Part shown: positions 54,308 through 62,870 of the stretch, in pieces
Layout: each line of letters opens with the position of its first letter
Numbering within the stretch: the first letter of the stretch is position 1
Source of the DNA: JARLGU01 sp036504535
GTDB taxonomy: Bacteria > Armatimonadota > Armatimonadia > Armatimonadales > Capsulimonadaceae
Length of the DNA: 64,000 nt
Assembly: GCA_036504535.1 (NCBI GenBank)
Contig: DASXUY010000021.1
Location: forward strand, 62,001 to 126,000
Reading direction: 5' to 3'
Notes under the pieces: generated by a model
Told to the model about the DNA's origin: nothing
The model's input: only the letters and a program-made list of their open reading frames with translations
Databases searched by the model: none
Position numbers and translations under genes: made by a program

Positions 54308-54358
54308 TTCGTTAGGCTTGTATTTCTAGCGCCTCCATTAGGGCGCGATAGATTGGAC

Positions 54359-54895
54359 CTAGTAGAATTCGATTTCGCTCACGTTGTTCCATCCATCGTC
54401 GGGCGAAAGGTATCGCACGTATTGAAACGACGCCTTGGAGAGCAACGTCGTCAAATCGGTAAATTTCCCGACGGCAGGCTCGTCCTTAATCACAAAAAGA
54501 TCCACGGGCTTAGCAAAGTCAGCAGTCGCGCTTCCCTGGAATTTCCCGCCCACCATTCGCCCCGGAAACTCGCTTCGCGGGACAAATCGGATCTTTGTGA
54601 TCGCTTTCGCTGTTCCCAGGTCCAGCCCCACCCATGTGCCATTACCGTTGGTGGCATCTGCTGCATCGACGAATGTGGTGATGTCGCCATCAAATGCTTT
54701 TGAGATATCGTTGCCGCCCCCGCCATAGGAGCCAGGGGTGCCGATAACCTTCCCGGTAAGCTTCTTCGCGGCCGCAGCCTGATCTGCCTTCGGGGCAGCA
54801 TCCGCATGTGCGCGAATGGGAGCGATATGCGTTGAGAGGACGGCCAGTGCCGCCACAGCCAAAACCGACGTGAATGAGATTCGTATAGCCTTCAT
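54359..54895 (-). CDS. Secreted discoidin-like (F5/8 type C) protein
   Basis: 178 residues. N-terminal signal peptide (VLAVAALAVLSTHIAPIRAHA, cleavage about residue 31). Mature protein: KAFDGDITTFVDA, GTWVGLDLGTAKAITKIRFVPR and QYVRYLSPDDGWNNVSEIEFY, the hallmark strands of a galactose-binding/discoidin domain. It has no catalytic partner and so probably binds carbohydrate at the surface. GAGG lies about nine bases before the ATG. Confidence 0.8.
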   Translation of the reverse strand: MKAIRISFTSVLAVAALAVLSTHIAPIRAHADAAPKADQAAAAKKLTGKVIGTPGSYGGGGNDISKAFDGDITTFVDAADATNGNGTWVGLDLGTAKAITKIRFVPRSEFPGRMVGGKFQGSATADFAKPVDLFVIKDEPAVGKFTDLTTLLSKASFQYVRYLSPDDGWNNVSEIEFY

Positions 54896-55120
54896 TGGAC
54901 GTTACCTCGTTAGACGATTCGTGGAGTGTAGTGTAAACTGCGTGACCGCGTACAGCCAGCCTGCAAGTCTCGGTTCACCCATTCACAAGTCGATTCCTTC
55001 TGTTGCGCGCAGTACGAGTTGATTTTTGTTGACTAACAGCACAATCCATCGCATTGCCCCGTTCTTATTCCGACGAATCTCACTCCGAACTGCGCTAGAC
55101 AGCACCAACTCAAATACCAC

Positions 55121-55139
55121 AGTCCTCGGCGAGACAAGG
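55121..55139. repeat. Dispersed repeat, partial copy C
   Basis: AGTCCTCGGCGAGACAAGG matches 18 of 19 bases of a consensus built from copies A and B. It lies in the intergenic region beside glnE. Only the central part of the repeat is present. Confidence 0.45.
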
Positions 55140-55156
55140 ATGACCTCCGAGATGCG

Positions 55157-58039
55157 TCAGTTCAAGCCGACGATACGCTCGTAAATCTCGCGCACCTTTT
55201 GGCGAGCATCGGTAACCGATTCCTCTAGTTCGCCGACCACGCTCCCGCGACCGTCACGCAGCCAGGCGCGATTTCGAAGCTTCGTTAGGACCAAGTATGT
55301 GTCGCTCAGCACTTCCCAATCATCCTGGCGAAGCACGCCGGCATCTCGCACCGCTTTGAGTGCCGCAAGCGTGTTTGTGCTGCGTGCCTTGGGCCAACGT
55401 GCGCCGTAACGCCACTGAAGGTATTGAGCCGTCCACTCAATGTCGCTAAGTCCCCCGGGCCCGAGCTTGATGTCGCGGGGATCCTTACACCGTTCGCGTT
55501 CGATTCGCCCCTTCATATGCCGCATGTCCGCCGCTTGATCGACAGTCAGGGGCTCACTGTAAACAATCCCGTGGGCCATAGCCTCAAAAGCGCGGCCTGC
55601 CGAGGTGTTTCCAGCAACATACCTCGCCTTGAGCAACGCCTGCCGTTCCCATGTCTGCGCTGACGGCGTCCTATAATACGCCTCGTAATCATCCACCGTC
55701 CGGACAAGCGTCCCCACGCGACCGTCGGGCCGCAGGCGAGCGTCAGTTTCCCAGCGCACGCCGTAACGGGCGAGTCCTTGGTTGAGCAGCGCTGTAATAT
55801 CCATAGCAAGGCTCGTTGCTCGCTGGCGGTCGCCACCATCGGCCAGTACCCAGAGCACATCAAGATCGGACGCGTAGCCAAGCTCTCGCCCGCCGAGTTT
55901 CCCGAGTCCAACAATGCCCAGCTGCCCTCGGATATCCTCGTATTCAGGAAGGCGAGGTGCGGCAGCAAGCACATTGTCTGCGAGCGAACTGATTTCCAAA
56001 GAGACGCTCGCTGTGTCAGTCAGATCCCATAGGTCGCGAGCGCCGATCCGCAATCGTTCGCGCCTTATCCCGGCAGCCAACGAGGATTGATAGTCGGCAA
56101 TATCGTCCGATGCCGATGCTAAGATTGGGCCAGAGCTTGCCGTGTCATGCTCAGTTAACTCTCCGAGCATATCCAAATACTCAAGGTGAGCAAGAACGGT
56201 TTGAAACAGGTGCGGAGCGCATCCGCCCATTACTGCCATTCGCCCTAAAAACTCAGGCTGCTCTACCAGCGAGCGATAAAGCGCCGCTCGAGACGGCACT
56301 GCTTCGGCTAGATGATCGAACCCACTGAGCGCATCGTCTGGATAGCCCGATGCGGCGCATGCGGTCAGCAGATCGTCGACTATAGCCTCAAAGCCTTCAC
56401 GTGCGGCGGGAATGAACTCGCCGTAGGCGGTCCCCTTCTCAGAACGCGTTAGCACATCGATTGCCACATCAATTCGCTCAAAACCCAGATTGCGCAGTAC
56501 TTCGCTGAGCCCCTCTGATGACGCAGGATCGTCGATTGACCGAACAAGGTCGGCGATGCCAAACTCAGTCGAGGATCCCCCCGAGCCGACGCTATCCAGG
56601 TGGCTATCGGAGCCATAAAAAATCTTCTGGAAGAGTTCGTTGACGCGCTTCGTGTGGCGTCGATAATCCGCGATGAACGACGCCCCATCGATTAAACCGA
56701 GGCGCCACCCAAATCGATCGCATTCACGTGTACCCGGCGGCGGTATCGTGCGCACAGGACGCTCATCCATAATCTGCAGCCTGTGTTCGACATTTCGAAG
56801 GAAAACATATGACTCCTCGAACGTGAGTCGTTCGTCCTCACTTAGAAGTCCTTCAGCCACGAGTCGCTTTAGAGCCTCGATCGTATTGCCTGTGCGTAAA
56901 TGCTTCGCCTTACCGCCAGCAATAAGCTGAAGAAGTTGGACTGTGAATTCAATGTCCCGTATACCGCCGATACCTTGCTTAACGTTACTCTCCGCTTCAC
57001 CGCTGCGCGCCGTCTGCCGCTCCAACATGCGCTTGTTATTTTGGATTTCGGTAACGAAATCACTTTGCACCATCGAACGAAAGACAAACGCCTCCGCGAT
57101 ACGCATGAACTCGGCGCCGACTGCCTCGTCCCCGGCCACAACGCGTGCCTTAAGCAGCGCCTGACGCTCCCACGTTTCGGCCCACGACTCGTAGTAGCTG
57201 CGGCAGCCTGAGAGTGACCGCGAAATGGAGCCAAATCGGCCCTCGGGGCGTAAGCGCAAATCGACACGGAACACGAATCCGGCAGCGGTATTGGCAGCCA
57301 GCACATCGCGTACGGCTTCGCCCATCTTATTCGCGGCAACCTGGTCTACGCTGTCATCGTGTACGAAGATGAGGTCGATATCCGACGCGTAATTCAGTTC
57401 GCGTCCGCCTAACTTGCCCATCCCGATCACCGCAAAGCCAGAGTCGATTTCGCAGATCTTGAGCGCCGCCCGAACTGACGCCTCCGCAAAGTCGCTGATC
57501 TCGGTGACAGTTTCGGTCAGGGTGGCGTAGCCGAGGATGTCACGCGCACCAATCCTCAACACCTCGGGCGGCTTGAAGCGGCGCAACGCATCCAATTTCA
57601 TACCTGGAGTCCGGGCTACGGCAATGCGACGCTCAGCATCGGCCAGAAAATCGGCCATGGAACGCGGCCGGTCCCGCATTGTAGGGTTCGCGATCACTTC
57701 GAAATATTCAGGATTCTTGACCAGAAGATCGGTGAGAAATTGGGAGGCGGCGAATAGGTTGAGGAGCGCCGCCAGAAGCGCCGCGTTAGATGTTAGCATC
57801 CTGTAGTACAACACTCGGCTTCCTGCTGCATCCAAGTAGGCATGCATACCCGCAAGCGCCCGATCCGGGTCGGCGCTTTTTCGGAGCCAGGTTGTCAGCA
57901 ATGCAATCAGGAAATTGACGTCATCGTCTGGGATGTCGTGGCCCCCAAGATCTTGCAATAGGCGCAACGCCTTCTCAGGGTCGTCAAACCCTATGGACGC
58001 CACGTTGTCGATAGTCAAGCTGTCGTAAGATGTAATCAT
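55157..58039 (-). CDS. glnE: Bifunctional glutamine synthetase adenylyltransferase/adenylyl-removing enzyme
   Basis: 960 residues, full length for the family. Two nucleotidyltransferase domains with the paired signatures GMGKLGGRELNYASDIDLIF (N-terminal, about 200) and GLGKLGGRELGYASDLDVLW (C-terminal, about 707), joined by a helical PII-responsive region. It adds AMP to, or removes it from, glutamine synthetase to set nitrogen assimilation. Each D-x-D metal pair is intact, so both activities are expected. It lies 137 bases upstream of, and divergent from, a tRNA-Gln gene. Confidence 0.95.
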   Translation of the reverse strand: MITSYDSLTIDNVASIGFDDPEKALRLLQDLGGHDIPDDDVNFLIALLTTWLRKSADPDRALAGMHAYLDAAGSRVLYYRMLTSNAALLAALLNLFAASQFLTDLLVKNPEYFEVIANPTMRDRPRSMADFLADAERRIAVARTPGMKLDALRRFKPPEVLRIGARDILGYATLTETVTEISDFAEASVRAALKICEIDSGFAVIGMGKLGGRELNYASDIDLIFVHDDSVDQVAANKMGEAVRDVLAANTAAGFVFRVDLRLRPEGRFGSISRSLSGCRSYYESWAETWERQALLKARVVAGDEAVGAEFMRIAEAFVFRSMVQSDFVTEIQNNKRMLERQTARSGEAESNVKQGIGGIRDIEFTVQLLQLIAGGKAKHLRTGNTIEALKRLVAEGLLSEDERLTFEESYVFLRNVEHRLQIMDERPVRTIPPPGTRECDRFGWRLGLIDGASFIADYRRHTKRVNELFQKIFYGSDSHLDSVGSGGSSTEFGIADLVRSIDDPASSEGLSEVLRNLGFERIDVAIDVLTRSEKGTAYGEFIPAAREGFEAIVDDLLTACAASGYPDDALSGFDHLAEAVPSRAALYRSLVEQPEFLGRMAVMGGCAPHLFQTVLAHLEYLDMLGELTEHDTASSGPILASASDDIADYQSSLAAGIRRERLRIGARDLWDLTDTASVSLEISSLADNVLAAAPRLPEYEDIRGQLGIVGLGKLGGRELGYASDLDVLWVLADGGDRQRATSLAMDITALLNQGLARYGVRWETDARLRPDGRVGTLVRTVDDYEAYYRTPSAQTWERQALLKARYVAGNTSAGRAFEAMAHGIVYSEPLTVDQAADMRHMKGRIERERCKDPRDIKLGPGGLSDIEWTAQYLQWRYGARWPKARSTNTLAALKAVRDAGVLRQDDWEVLSDTYLVLTKLRNRAWLRDGRGSVVGELEESVTDARQKVREIYERIVGLN

Positions 58040-58137
58040 TTGGTGACTGGAGCATCATCGCTCCGTTCTCGTAATGATCTTATTCCCTGATATCCAACGG
58101 TTTCCTGCATTGCAAGATCTACATACCGCATCAAAGA

Positions 58138-58167
58138 TTGACACTAACCGCTCTTGGCGAGTATAAT
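58138..58167 (+). promoter_or_regulatory. Sigma70 promoter of tRNA-Gln
   Basis: TTGACA (58138-58143) and TATAAT (58162-58167) with an 18-base spacer. Transcription would begin about three bases before the tRNA 5' end at 58177. Confidence 0.8.
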
Positions 58168-58176
58168 TTGGTCCAT

Positions 58177-58250
58177 TCCGGGGTCGTTCAATGGCAGGAC
58201 ATCAGATTTTGGTTCTGACTATCGGGGTTCGAATCCCTGCCCCGGAGCCA
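58177..58250 (+). tRNA. tRNA-Gln(TTG)
   Basis: Acceptor TCCGGGG pairs with CCCCGGA, followed by G and an encoded CCA (58248-58250). The anticodon stem TCAGA/TCTGA encloses loop TTTTGGT with anticodon TTG at 58209-58211. The T-arm carries GGGGTTCGAATCCC. A clear promoter lies just upstream. Confidence 0.95.
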
Positions 58251-58325
58251 CCCCCCTTTATCGCACTGAGTGATCGCCTCGCCCAACTGCGGTCAGGCGA
58301 GTCATCGAGAGGTTCCTGAGCGCCA

Positions 58326-59714
58326 ATGTCGTCACTGTCCCCCAACCGTTCGTTTGCTGCCATAGTTCTTGCCGCAGGCAAGAGCACACGCATGAAGTCA
58401 AAAGTGCCAAAGGCCCTGCACCCGATCGCAGGTAAGCCTCTGATCATGCATGCGCTCGACGCTCTCAAGCTCGCGGGAGCTACAAAGATTGTCGTCGTCG
58501 TCGGCTATCAGGCAGACCTGGTCAAAGCGGCACTAGGTGCCAGCTACGAGTATGTTGAACAGGTTGAACAGCTTGGCACCGGCCACGCCGCGCAAATGGC
58601 CGCACCTATTCTGGGCGACTGGGACGGCCCCGTCGTCATTATTCCCGGCGACGCTCCAATGATCTCCGCCGACGCTATCGGCAGCCTCATCGATTCGCAC
58701 GCAGACGGCGCGGCAACCCTGCTTACAGTTCACCTCGCCAAGCCAAAGGGCTACGGCCGAATACTCCGCAGCGAATCTGGTGCCGTGCTCGGAATTGTCG
58801 AAGAAAAGGACGCCACCGACGAGCAGCGAGCCATTACCGAAGTTGGCGTGTCGGTTTATGCTTTCCAGGCGTCATTCCTATTCGACGCTCTTGCCAAAGT
58901 AAAGCCGTCCAACGCGCAAGGCGAGTATTACCTCACGGACACGATAGCGCTCGCTAACGAAGCGGGCCATTCGGTGAATGCGTTCACGTGGCACGATCCC
59001 CAAGTCGGGCTGGGCATCAACGACAGGCAGCAGTTGTCCGAAGTCGCGGAGTTGATGAAGACCAGCATCCACCGCAAACACATGGCGAACGGCGTCACAA
59101 TTGTGGATCCCGCCACGACCTTCATCGATGCTGCAGTTCGTATCGGTCAAGATACTGTCATTCGCCCGTTCACCATTCTATCCGGCGTCACCGACATCGG
59201 TGAAGATTGTACAATCGGCCCCGGAGCACGCGTAACCGACAGCCAGATTGGAAACGGGGTCAGCATCAAAGACTCCCATGTAACGTCCAGCGAAGTCGGC
59301 GACGGAACCACAATCGGGCCGTTCGCAAATCTTCGACCAGGATCGCTTATCGGTAAGAAGGTTAAGATCGGGGACTTTGTCGAAACTAAGCAGACCACGC
59401 TTGAAGATGGTGTGTCTGCGGGACATTTCGCCTATCTCGGCAATGCCCATGTTGGCGAAGGAACCAACATCGGCGCGGGGACAATCACCTGCAACTACGA
59501 CGGCAAAAACAAGCACAAGACCACCATCGGCAAGAAGTCGTTCGTCGGATCGAATACGACACTCGTCGCGCCGGTCTCCATCGGCGAAGGCGCGTACGTT
59601 GCCGCAGGATCGACGATCACCGACGACGTGCCTGCCGACGCGCTAGCGTTCGGGCGGTCACGACAAGTCACCAAAGCCGACTGGGCTAAGCGTCGGCGCG
59701 AACGTGGCGAATAA
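58326..59714 (+). CDS. glmU: Bifunctional N-acetylglucosamine-1-phosphate uridyltransferase / glucosamine-1-phosphate acetyltransferase
   Basis: 462 residues. The N-terminal pyrophosphorylase has VLAAGKSTRMKSKVPKALHP (about 13-32) and the EQLGTGHAAQ loop (about 78). The C-terminus is a left-handed beta-helix of hexapeptide repeats with the active-site segment GAGTITCNYDGKNKHKT (about 382). It makes UDP-GlcNAc for peptidoglycan. It is followed 157 bases later by prs on the same strand, a common pairing (glmU-prs) in several phyla. Confidence 0.95.
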   Translation: MSSLSPNRSFAAIVLAAGKSTRMKSKVPKALHPIAGKPLIMHALDALKLAGATKIVVVVGYQADLVKAALGASYEYVEQVEQLGTGHAAQMAAPILGDWDGPVVIIPGDAPMISADAIGSLIDSHADGAATLLTVHLAKPKGYGRILRSESGAVLGIVEEKDATDEQRAITEVGVSVYAFQASFLFDALAKVKPSNAQGEYYLTDTIALANEAGHSVNAFTWHDPQVGLGINDRQQLSEVAELMKTSIHRKHMANGVTIVDPATTFIDAAVRIGQDTVIRPFTILSGVTDIGEDCTIGPGARVTDSQIGNGVSIKDSHVTSSEVGDGTTIGPFANLRPGSLIGKKVKIGDFVETKQTTLEDGVSAGHFAYLGNAHVGEGTNIGAGTITCNYDGKNKHKTTIGKKSFVGSNTTLVAPVSIGEGAYVAAGSTITDDVPADALAFGRSRQVTKADWAKRRRERGE

Positions 59715-59871
59715 TACCATTTGATCGTGTGGTACTTTTGTACGATTTCACCGAGCGCGAAGATACAATAATAGCCTGCTGTGCTCTTCCGATTAGAAGT
59801 TTCCGCCAGAGTGTCACACGTCTGGCTGGCGACACGTTCTGGGTATGGGGCTACGTCAGGGGGGACGATTG

Positions 59872-60837
59872 ATGGACCAACAGGACGATTTGCGGATATT
59901 TGCAGGCAACGCCAATCCCGCGCTAGCGGAGAAAATCGCCAGCGCAATCGGGCAGCCGCTCGGACGCATGAATGTCACGCACTTTGCCGATGGTGAAGTG
60001 CGAGTTATGATCGAGGAAAGTGTTCGAGGCACCGACGTTTTCATCATCCAGCCGACATGCGAACCTGTCAACGACAACTTGATGGAGTTGTTGATCATGC
60101 AGGACGCGTTCCGCCGTGCATCCGCCCGACGCATAACCGTTGTGGTCCCCTACTACGGCTACTGCCGTCAGGACAAGAAGATCAAGCCGCGCGAGCCTGT
60201 CAGCGCACGCCTGGTCGCCGACCTCATCACAGGCGCCGGTGCGTCACGGGTTCTCGCCATAGACCTCCACGCAGGGCAAATCCAGGGCTTCTTCCAGATC
60301 CCGCTCGACCACCTTTACGCTGGCCCGCTCCTTGCCTGCTACTTCCGCGAGCACGGTTTCTATGACGGCGATACAGTCGTTGTCTCTCCCGATGTCGGCG
60401 GCGTCGCCCGTGCCCGAGCCATGGCGGAACTCCTCGGGGCCGGTATCGCGATTATCGCAAAGCGACGCCCGGAGCCGAACAAGGTCGAGATCATGGAGAT
60501 CATCGGCGATGTGAAAGGCAAGACCTGTGTCATGATCGATGACATCATCGACACCGGCGGCAGCATCGTCCACGGTGCCCACGCGCTCAAGGACCGTGGC
60601 GCGCGTCGTATCTTCGCCTGCTGCACCCATGGCCTCTTCTCGCAAGACGCGCTCGCCAAAATCGATGCGTCCCCGATCGAGGAGCTAGTAGTCACCGACA
60701 CAATCCCGATTCACGAGCACAAGCGCAACCAAACCACGAAGGCACGCGTTATCTCTGTCGCCCCACTGCTAGCCGACGCCATCCAGCGTATCCACCACAG
60801 CGACTCTGTCAGCGAACTCTTCGAAAGCTACTGGTAG
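59872..60837 (+). CDS. prs: Ribose-phosphate pyrophosphokinase
   Basis: 321 residues from ATG 59872, preceded by a GGGGGG stretch seven bases upstream; an upstream in-frame ATG at 59845 lacks such a site. Family signatures: HFADGEVRVMIEESVRG (about 37), the YCRQDKK flexible loop region, DLHAGQIQGFF (about 132) and the PRPP-binding VMIDDIIDTGGS (about 221). It makes PRPP for nucleotide, His and Trp synthesis. It sits downstream of glmU in the usual order. Confidence 0.95.
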   Translation: MDQQDDLRIFAGNANPALAEKIASAIGQPLGRMNVTHFADGEVRVMIEESVRGTDVFIIQPTCEPVNDNLMELLIMQDAFRRASARRITVVVPYYGYCRQDKKIKPREPVSARLVADLITGAGASRVLAIDLHAGQIQGFFQIPLDHLYAGPLLACYFREHGFYDGDTVVVSPDVGGVARARAMAELLGAGIAIIAKRRPEPNKVEIMEIIGDVKGKTCVMIDDIIDTGGSIVHGAHALKDRGARRIFACCTHGLFSQDALAKIDASPIEELVVTDTIPIHEHKRNQTTKARVISVAPLLADAIQRIHHSDSVSELFESYW

Positions 60838-61082
60838 GCAGGCTGAGCCTGCACCCTTGTCGGCCCGACGGAGGCCAAGTGCCCAGCATGCCGACCGCAA
60901 CGGGCCGGGTCAGGTCCAGGGTGTCCTTGGCCCCATGTCAGGCCATCCGATGCGCCGCTGGAATACGTGATGGCGGCGATGGCCCGGGTCAGGATACGCT
61001 GGGATCGGTGAGAAGAATAGCGGAAGTGATTGAGGCCAATTGTAGATGGAACCTATCAACCAGCTAGCTCGTACCATCACCT

Positions 61083-61973
61083 ATGCCCGATTTCGAAAGC
61101 CATTCTGCTTCAGCTGAGTCCCGCCTCCTCACTCGGCGCAAATTCCTTCGCGGCGCGACGGCATCGGCGTTTGTGGCGACTGGCCTAACGGGCGCTTACG
61201 AGTGGCATTACGAAGGCGACCGTTTGGTCGTAACGCGCGCCGACGTTCACCTGCCCCACTGGCCACGTGAAGCGGATGGGTTGCGGATAGGTCAACTGAG
61301 CGATTTCCACGCAGATTACGATCACGCCGTGAAACGGACATCGCGTGCCGTGGCGATGCTGCTGCGCGAGAAGCCAGACATTGTGCTCGTTACCGGCGAC
61401 TACGTCACATCCCATTACACTCGCCGCTTACTTGCCCCGACTATTGATGCGCTCAAACCCCTCAATGAAGTGCCTCGTGGAACGTACGCTGTCATGGGCA
61501 ATCATGACCACTGGGGAAGCAATGCGCAGATAGCGACGCGTCTGCTGCGAAACGCTGGCATAACGGTCCTCAACAATGCGTCGGTCGCCATCGCCGGAGT
61601 GCCGGGTGCGTACATTGTCGGCGTCGATGACCCGTGGTGCGACAAGATGGATCTGGACAAGGCATTGCATCGGGTGCCAAAGCACGCTCCAAAGCTGATT
61701 GCGATGCATGAGCCAGATTTTGCAGACGTGGTGGGCGAAGGTTTCGACCTCCAGTTGTCCGGTCACTCGCATGGCGGCCAAATACGCGTTCCAGGGTTGC
61801 CGGTCATCTACGTACCAGGCTATTCGCGCCAATATCCCGAAGGGCTGCAGCAAGCTAAAAATCACCTGGTCTACACGACCCGCGGGATCGGCATGGTTGG
61901 GCCGCAGGTCCGCGTATTTTGCCCACCCGAAGTGACTCTCCTGACCATCCGTATATCGCCTGCGCCTGCCTAG
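61083..61973 (+). CDS. Tat-exported metallophosphoesterase (YaeI-like)
   Basis: 296 residues. The N-terminus carries a twin-arginine motif, LTRRKFLRG (about 18-26), followed by a hydrophobic stretch ending about residue 42. Metal-binding motifs follow in order: GQLSDFHADYD (D-x-H), VTGDYVTSH (GD), MGNHDHWG (GNHD, about 138) and SGHSHGGQ (GHxH, about 224). This is the YaeI/YkuE class of exported phosphoesterases; the substrate could be a lipid or nucleotide phosphate. No clear ribosome binding site precedes the ATG. Confidence 0.85.
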   Translation: MPDFESHSASAESRLLTRRKFLRGATASAFVATGLTGAYEWHYEGDRLVVTRADVHLPHWPREADGLRIGQLSDFHADYDHAVKRTSRAVAMLLREKPDIVLVTGDYVTSHYTRRLLAPTIDALKPLNEVPRGTYAVMGNHDHWGSNAQIATRLLRNAGITVLNNASVAIAGVPGAYIVGVDDPWCDKMDLDKALHRVPKHAPKLIAMHEPDFADVVGEGFDLQLSGHSHGGQIRVPGLPVIYVPGYSRQYPEGLQQAKNHLVYTTRGIGMVGPQVRVFCPPEVTLLTIRISPAPA

Positions 61974-62074
61974 TTGCCACTCATCGTCCTAACGGCGTAT
62001 CCTATGTTCCAAGATTGTGAAATAATGCACAATCATGCAACAATGATATATCGTTGTCTGAGAGGTGGTGCGAA

Positions 62075-62362
62075 ATGGACGATGAGCGAACGCTATTTCT
62101 GTGCATGGGATCGGCTTGCCATAGGTTAGGCGTGTACGAAATCCTTCCCCGGCTGCAAGCTGCGCTCACTTCGAACGGGTTCCACGGAGTTATCAAGCTG
62201 AAGGGCCATTTCTGCCTCGAAAATTGCAGTCAGGGCGTCGTCGCGCGATACCAGGACCAACGGTTTGAGCATATTCTGCCTCACAATGTCACCAGCATCT
62301 TTGAGCGCGAAATCTTGCCCTGCCTGCAAGCGAGCCTCGAAGGAACGACCCCCGATGTCTGA
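62075..62362 (+). CDS. Thioredoxin-like [2Fe-2S] ferredoxin
   Basis: 95 residues. The four cluster ligands are spaced as in the thioredoxin-fold [2Fe-2S] ferredoxins and NuoE: Cys in LFLCMGSACHR and Cys in HFCLENCSQG. The start at 62075, with GAGG about ten bases upstream, is preferred to a TTG at 62054. It overlaps the PAS gene (ATGTCTGA). With the PAS and SpoIIE genes that follow, it forms the short regulatory/electron-transfer operon typically found beside [FeFe] hydrogenases, implying such a hydrogenase downstream of the window. Confidence 0.8.
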   Translation: MDDERTLFLCMGSACHRLGVYEILPRLQAALTSNGFHGVIKLKGHFCLENCSQGVVARYQDQRFEHILPHNVTSIFEREILPCLQASLEGTTPDV

Positions 62363-62870
62363 GAAGTGCCTGTGGGAGATGCTTTGGGACCATGACCCGA
62401 ACCTCTTGATCGTGGTCGATAAGGCCATGAAGGTGCGGGTCGTCAACGCAGCCTTCTGCCGCATATTCATGACAACGGCAGAAGCGATCGTGGGCACCGA
62501 CGCCAGCGAGATATTCGGTGACCTTGACGCCGTCATGGCAGTGTGGAACGATGGCGAAGAACTTGTGCGTGAACGCGACTTTCCGGAGCATGAGTTCTAT
62601 GCCCGCCAGGTGATCTTTGCGATCAAATCCGAGGGCGTGATTGCCTGTGTGATGGTAGATCTAACTGCAGAAAAGCGTCAACGGATGGAAGTGGCCGCAT
62701 TACAGGCGCAGACAATAGATCGGGTGACCGAGGTAGTCGATAACCAGATGAAGGTAGCACAGGAGATTGCTGGCCTGCTTGGTGAGGCCACTGCCGCGAC
62801 AAAGGTGAGCCTCATCAACCTCGTGAAGCTGGTCGAACAGGGGGACGGCACCGGTGGACTGCTTCCTTGA
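62355..62870 (+). CDS. PAS-domain protein
   Basis: 171 residues from an ATG overlapping the ferredoxin stop. The PAS core runs from about residue 8 to 110 (LLIVVDKAMKVRVVNAAFCRIFM; FEHEFYARQVIFAI-type strand). It ends in a coiled-coil-like helix (VVDNQMKVAQEIAGLLGEATA) and has no kinase domain. In hydrogenase-associated operons such PAS proteins are thought to sense redox or ligand state and work with the SpoIIE phosphatase. It overlaps the following gene by 17 bases. Confidence 0.75.
   Translation: MSEKCLWEMLWDHDPNLLIVVDKAMKVRVVNAAFCRIFMTTAEAIVGTDASEIFGDLDAVMAVWNDGEELVRERDFPEHEFYARQVIFAIKSEGVIACVMVDLTAEKRQRMEVAALQAQTIDRVTEVVDNQMKVAQEIAGLLGEATAATKVSLINLVKLVEQGDGTGGLLP

Noticed and set aside
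55157..58250. Functional link between glnE and the adjacent tRNA-Gln
   Set aside because: Attractive by name only. They are divergent, the tRNA has its own consensus promoter, and nothing in the sequence connects them.
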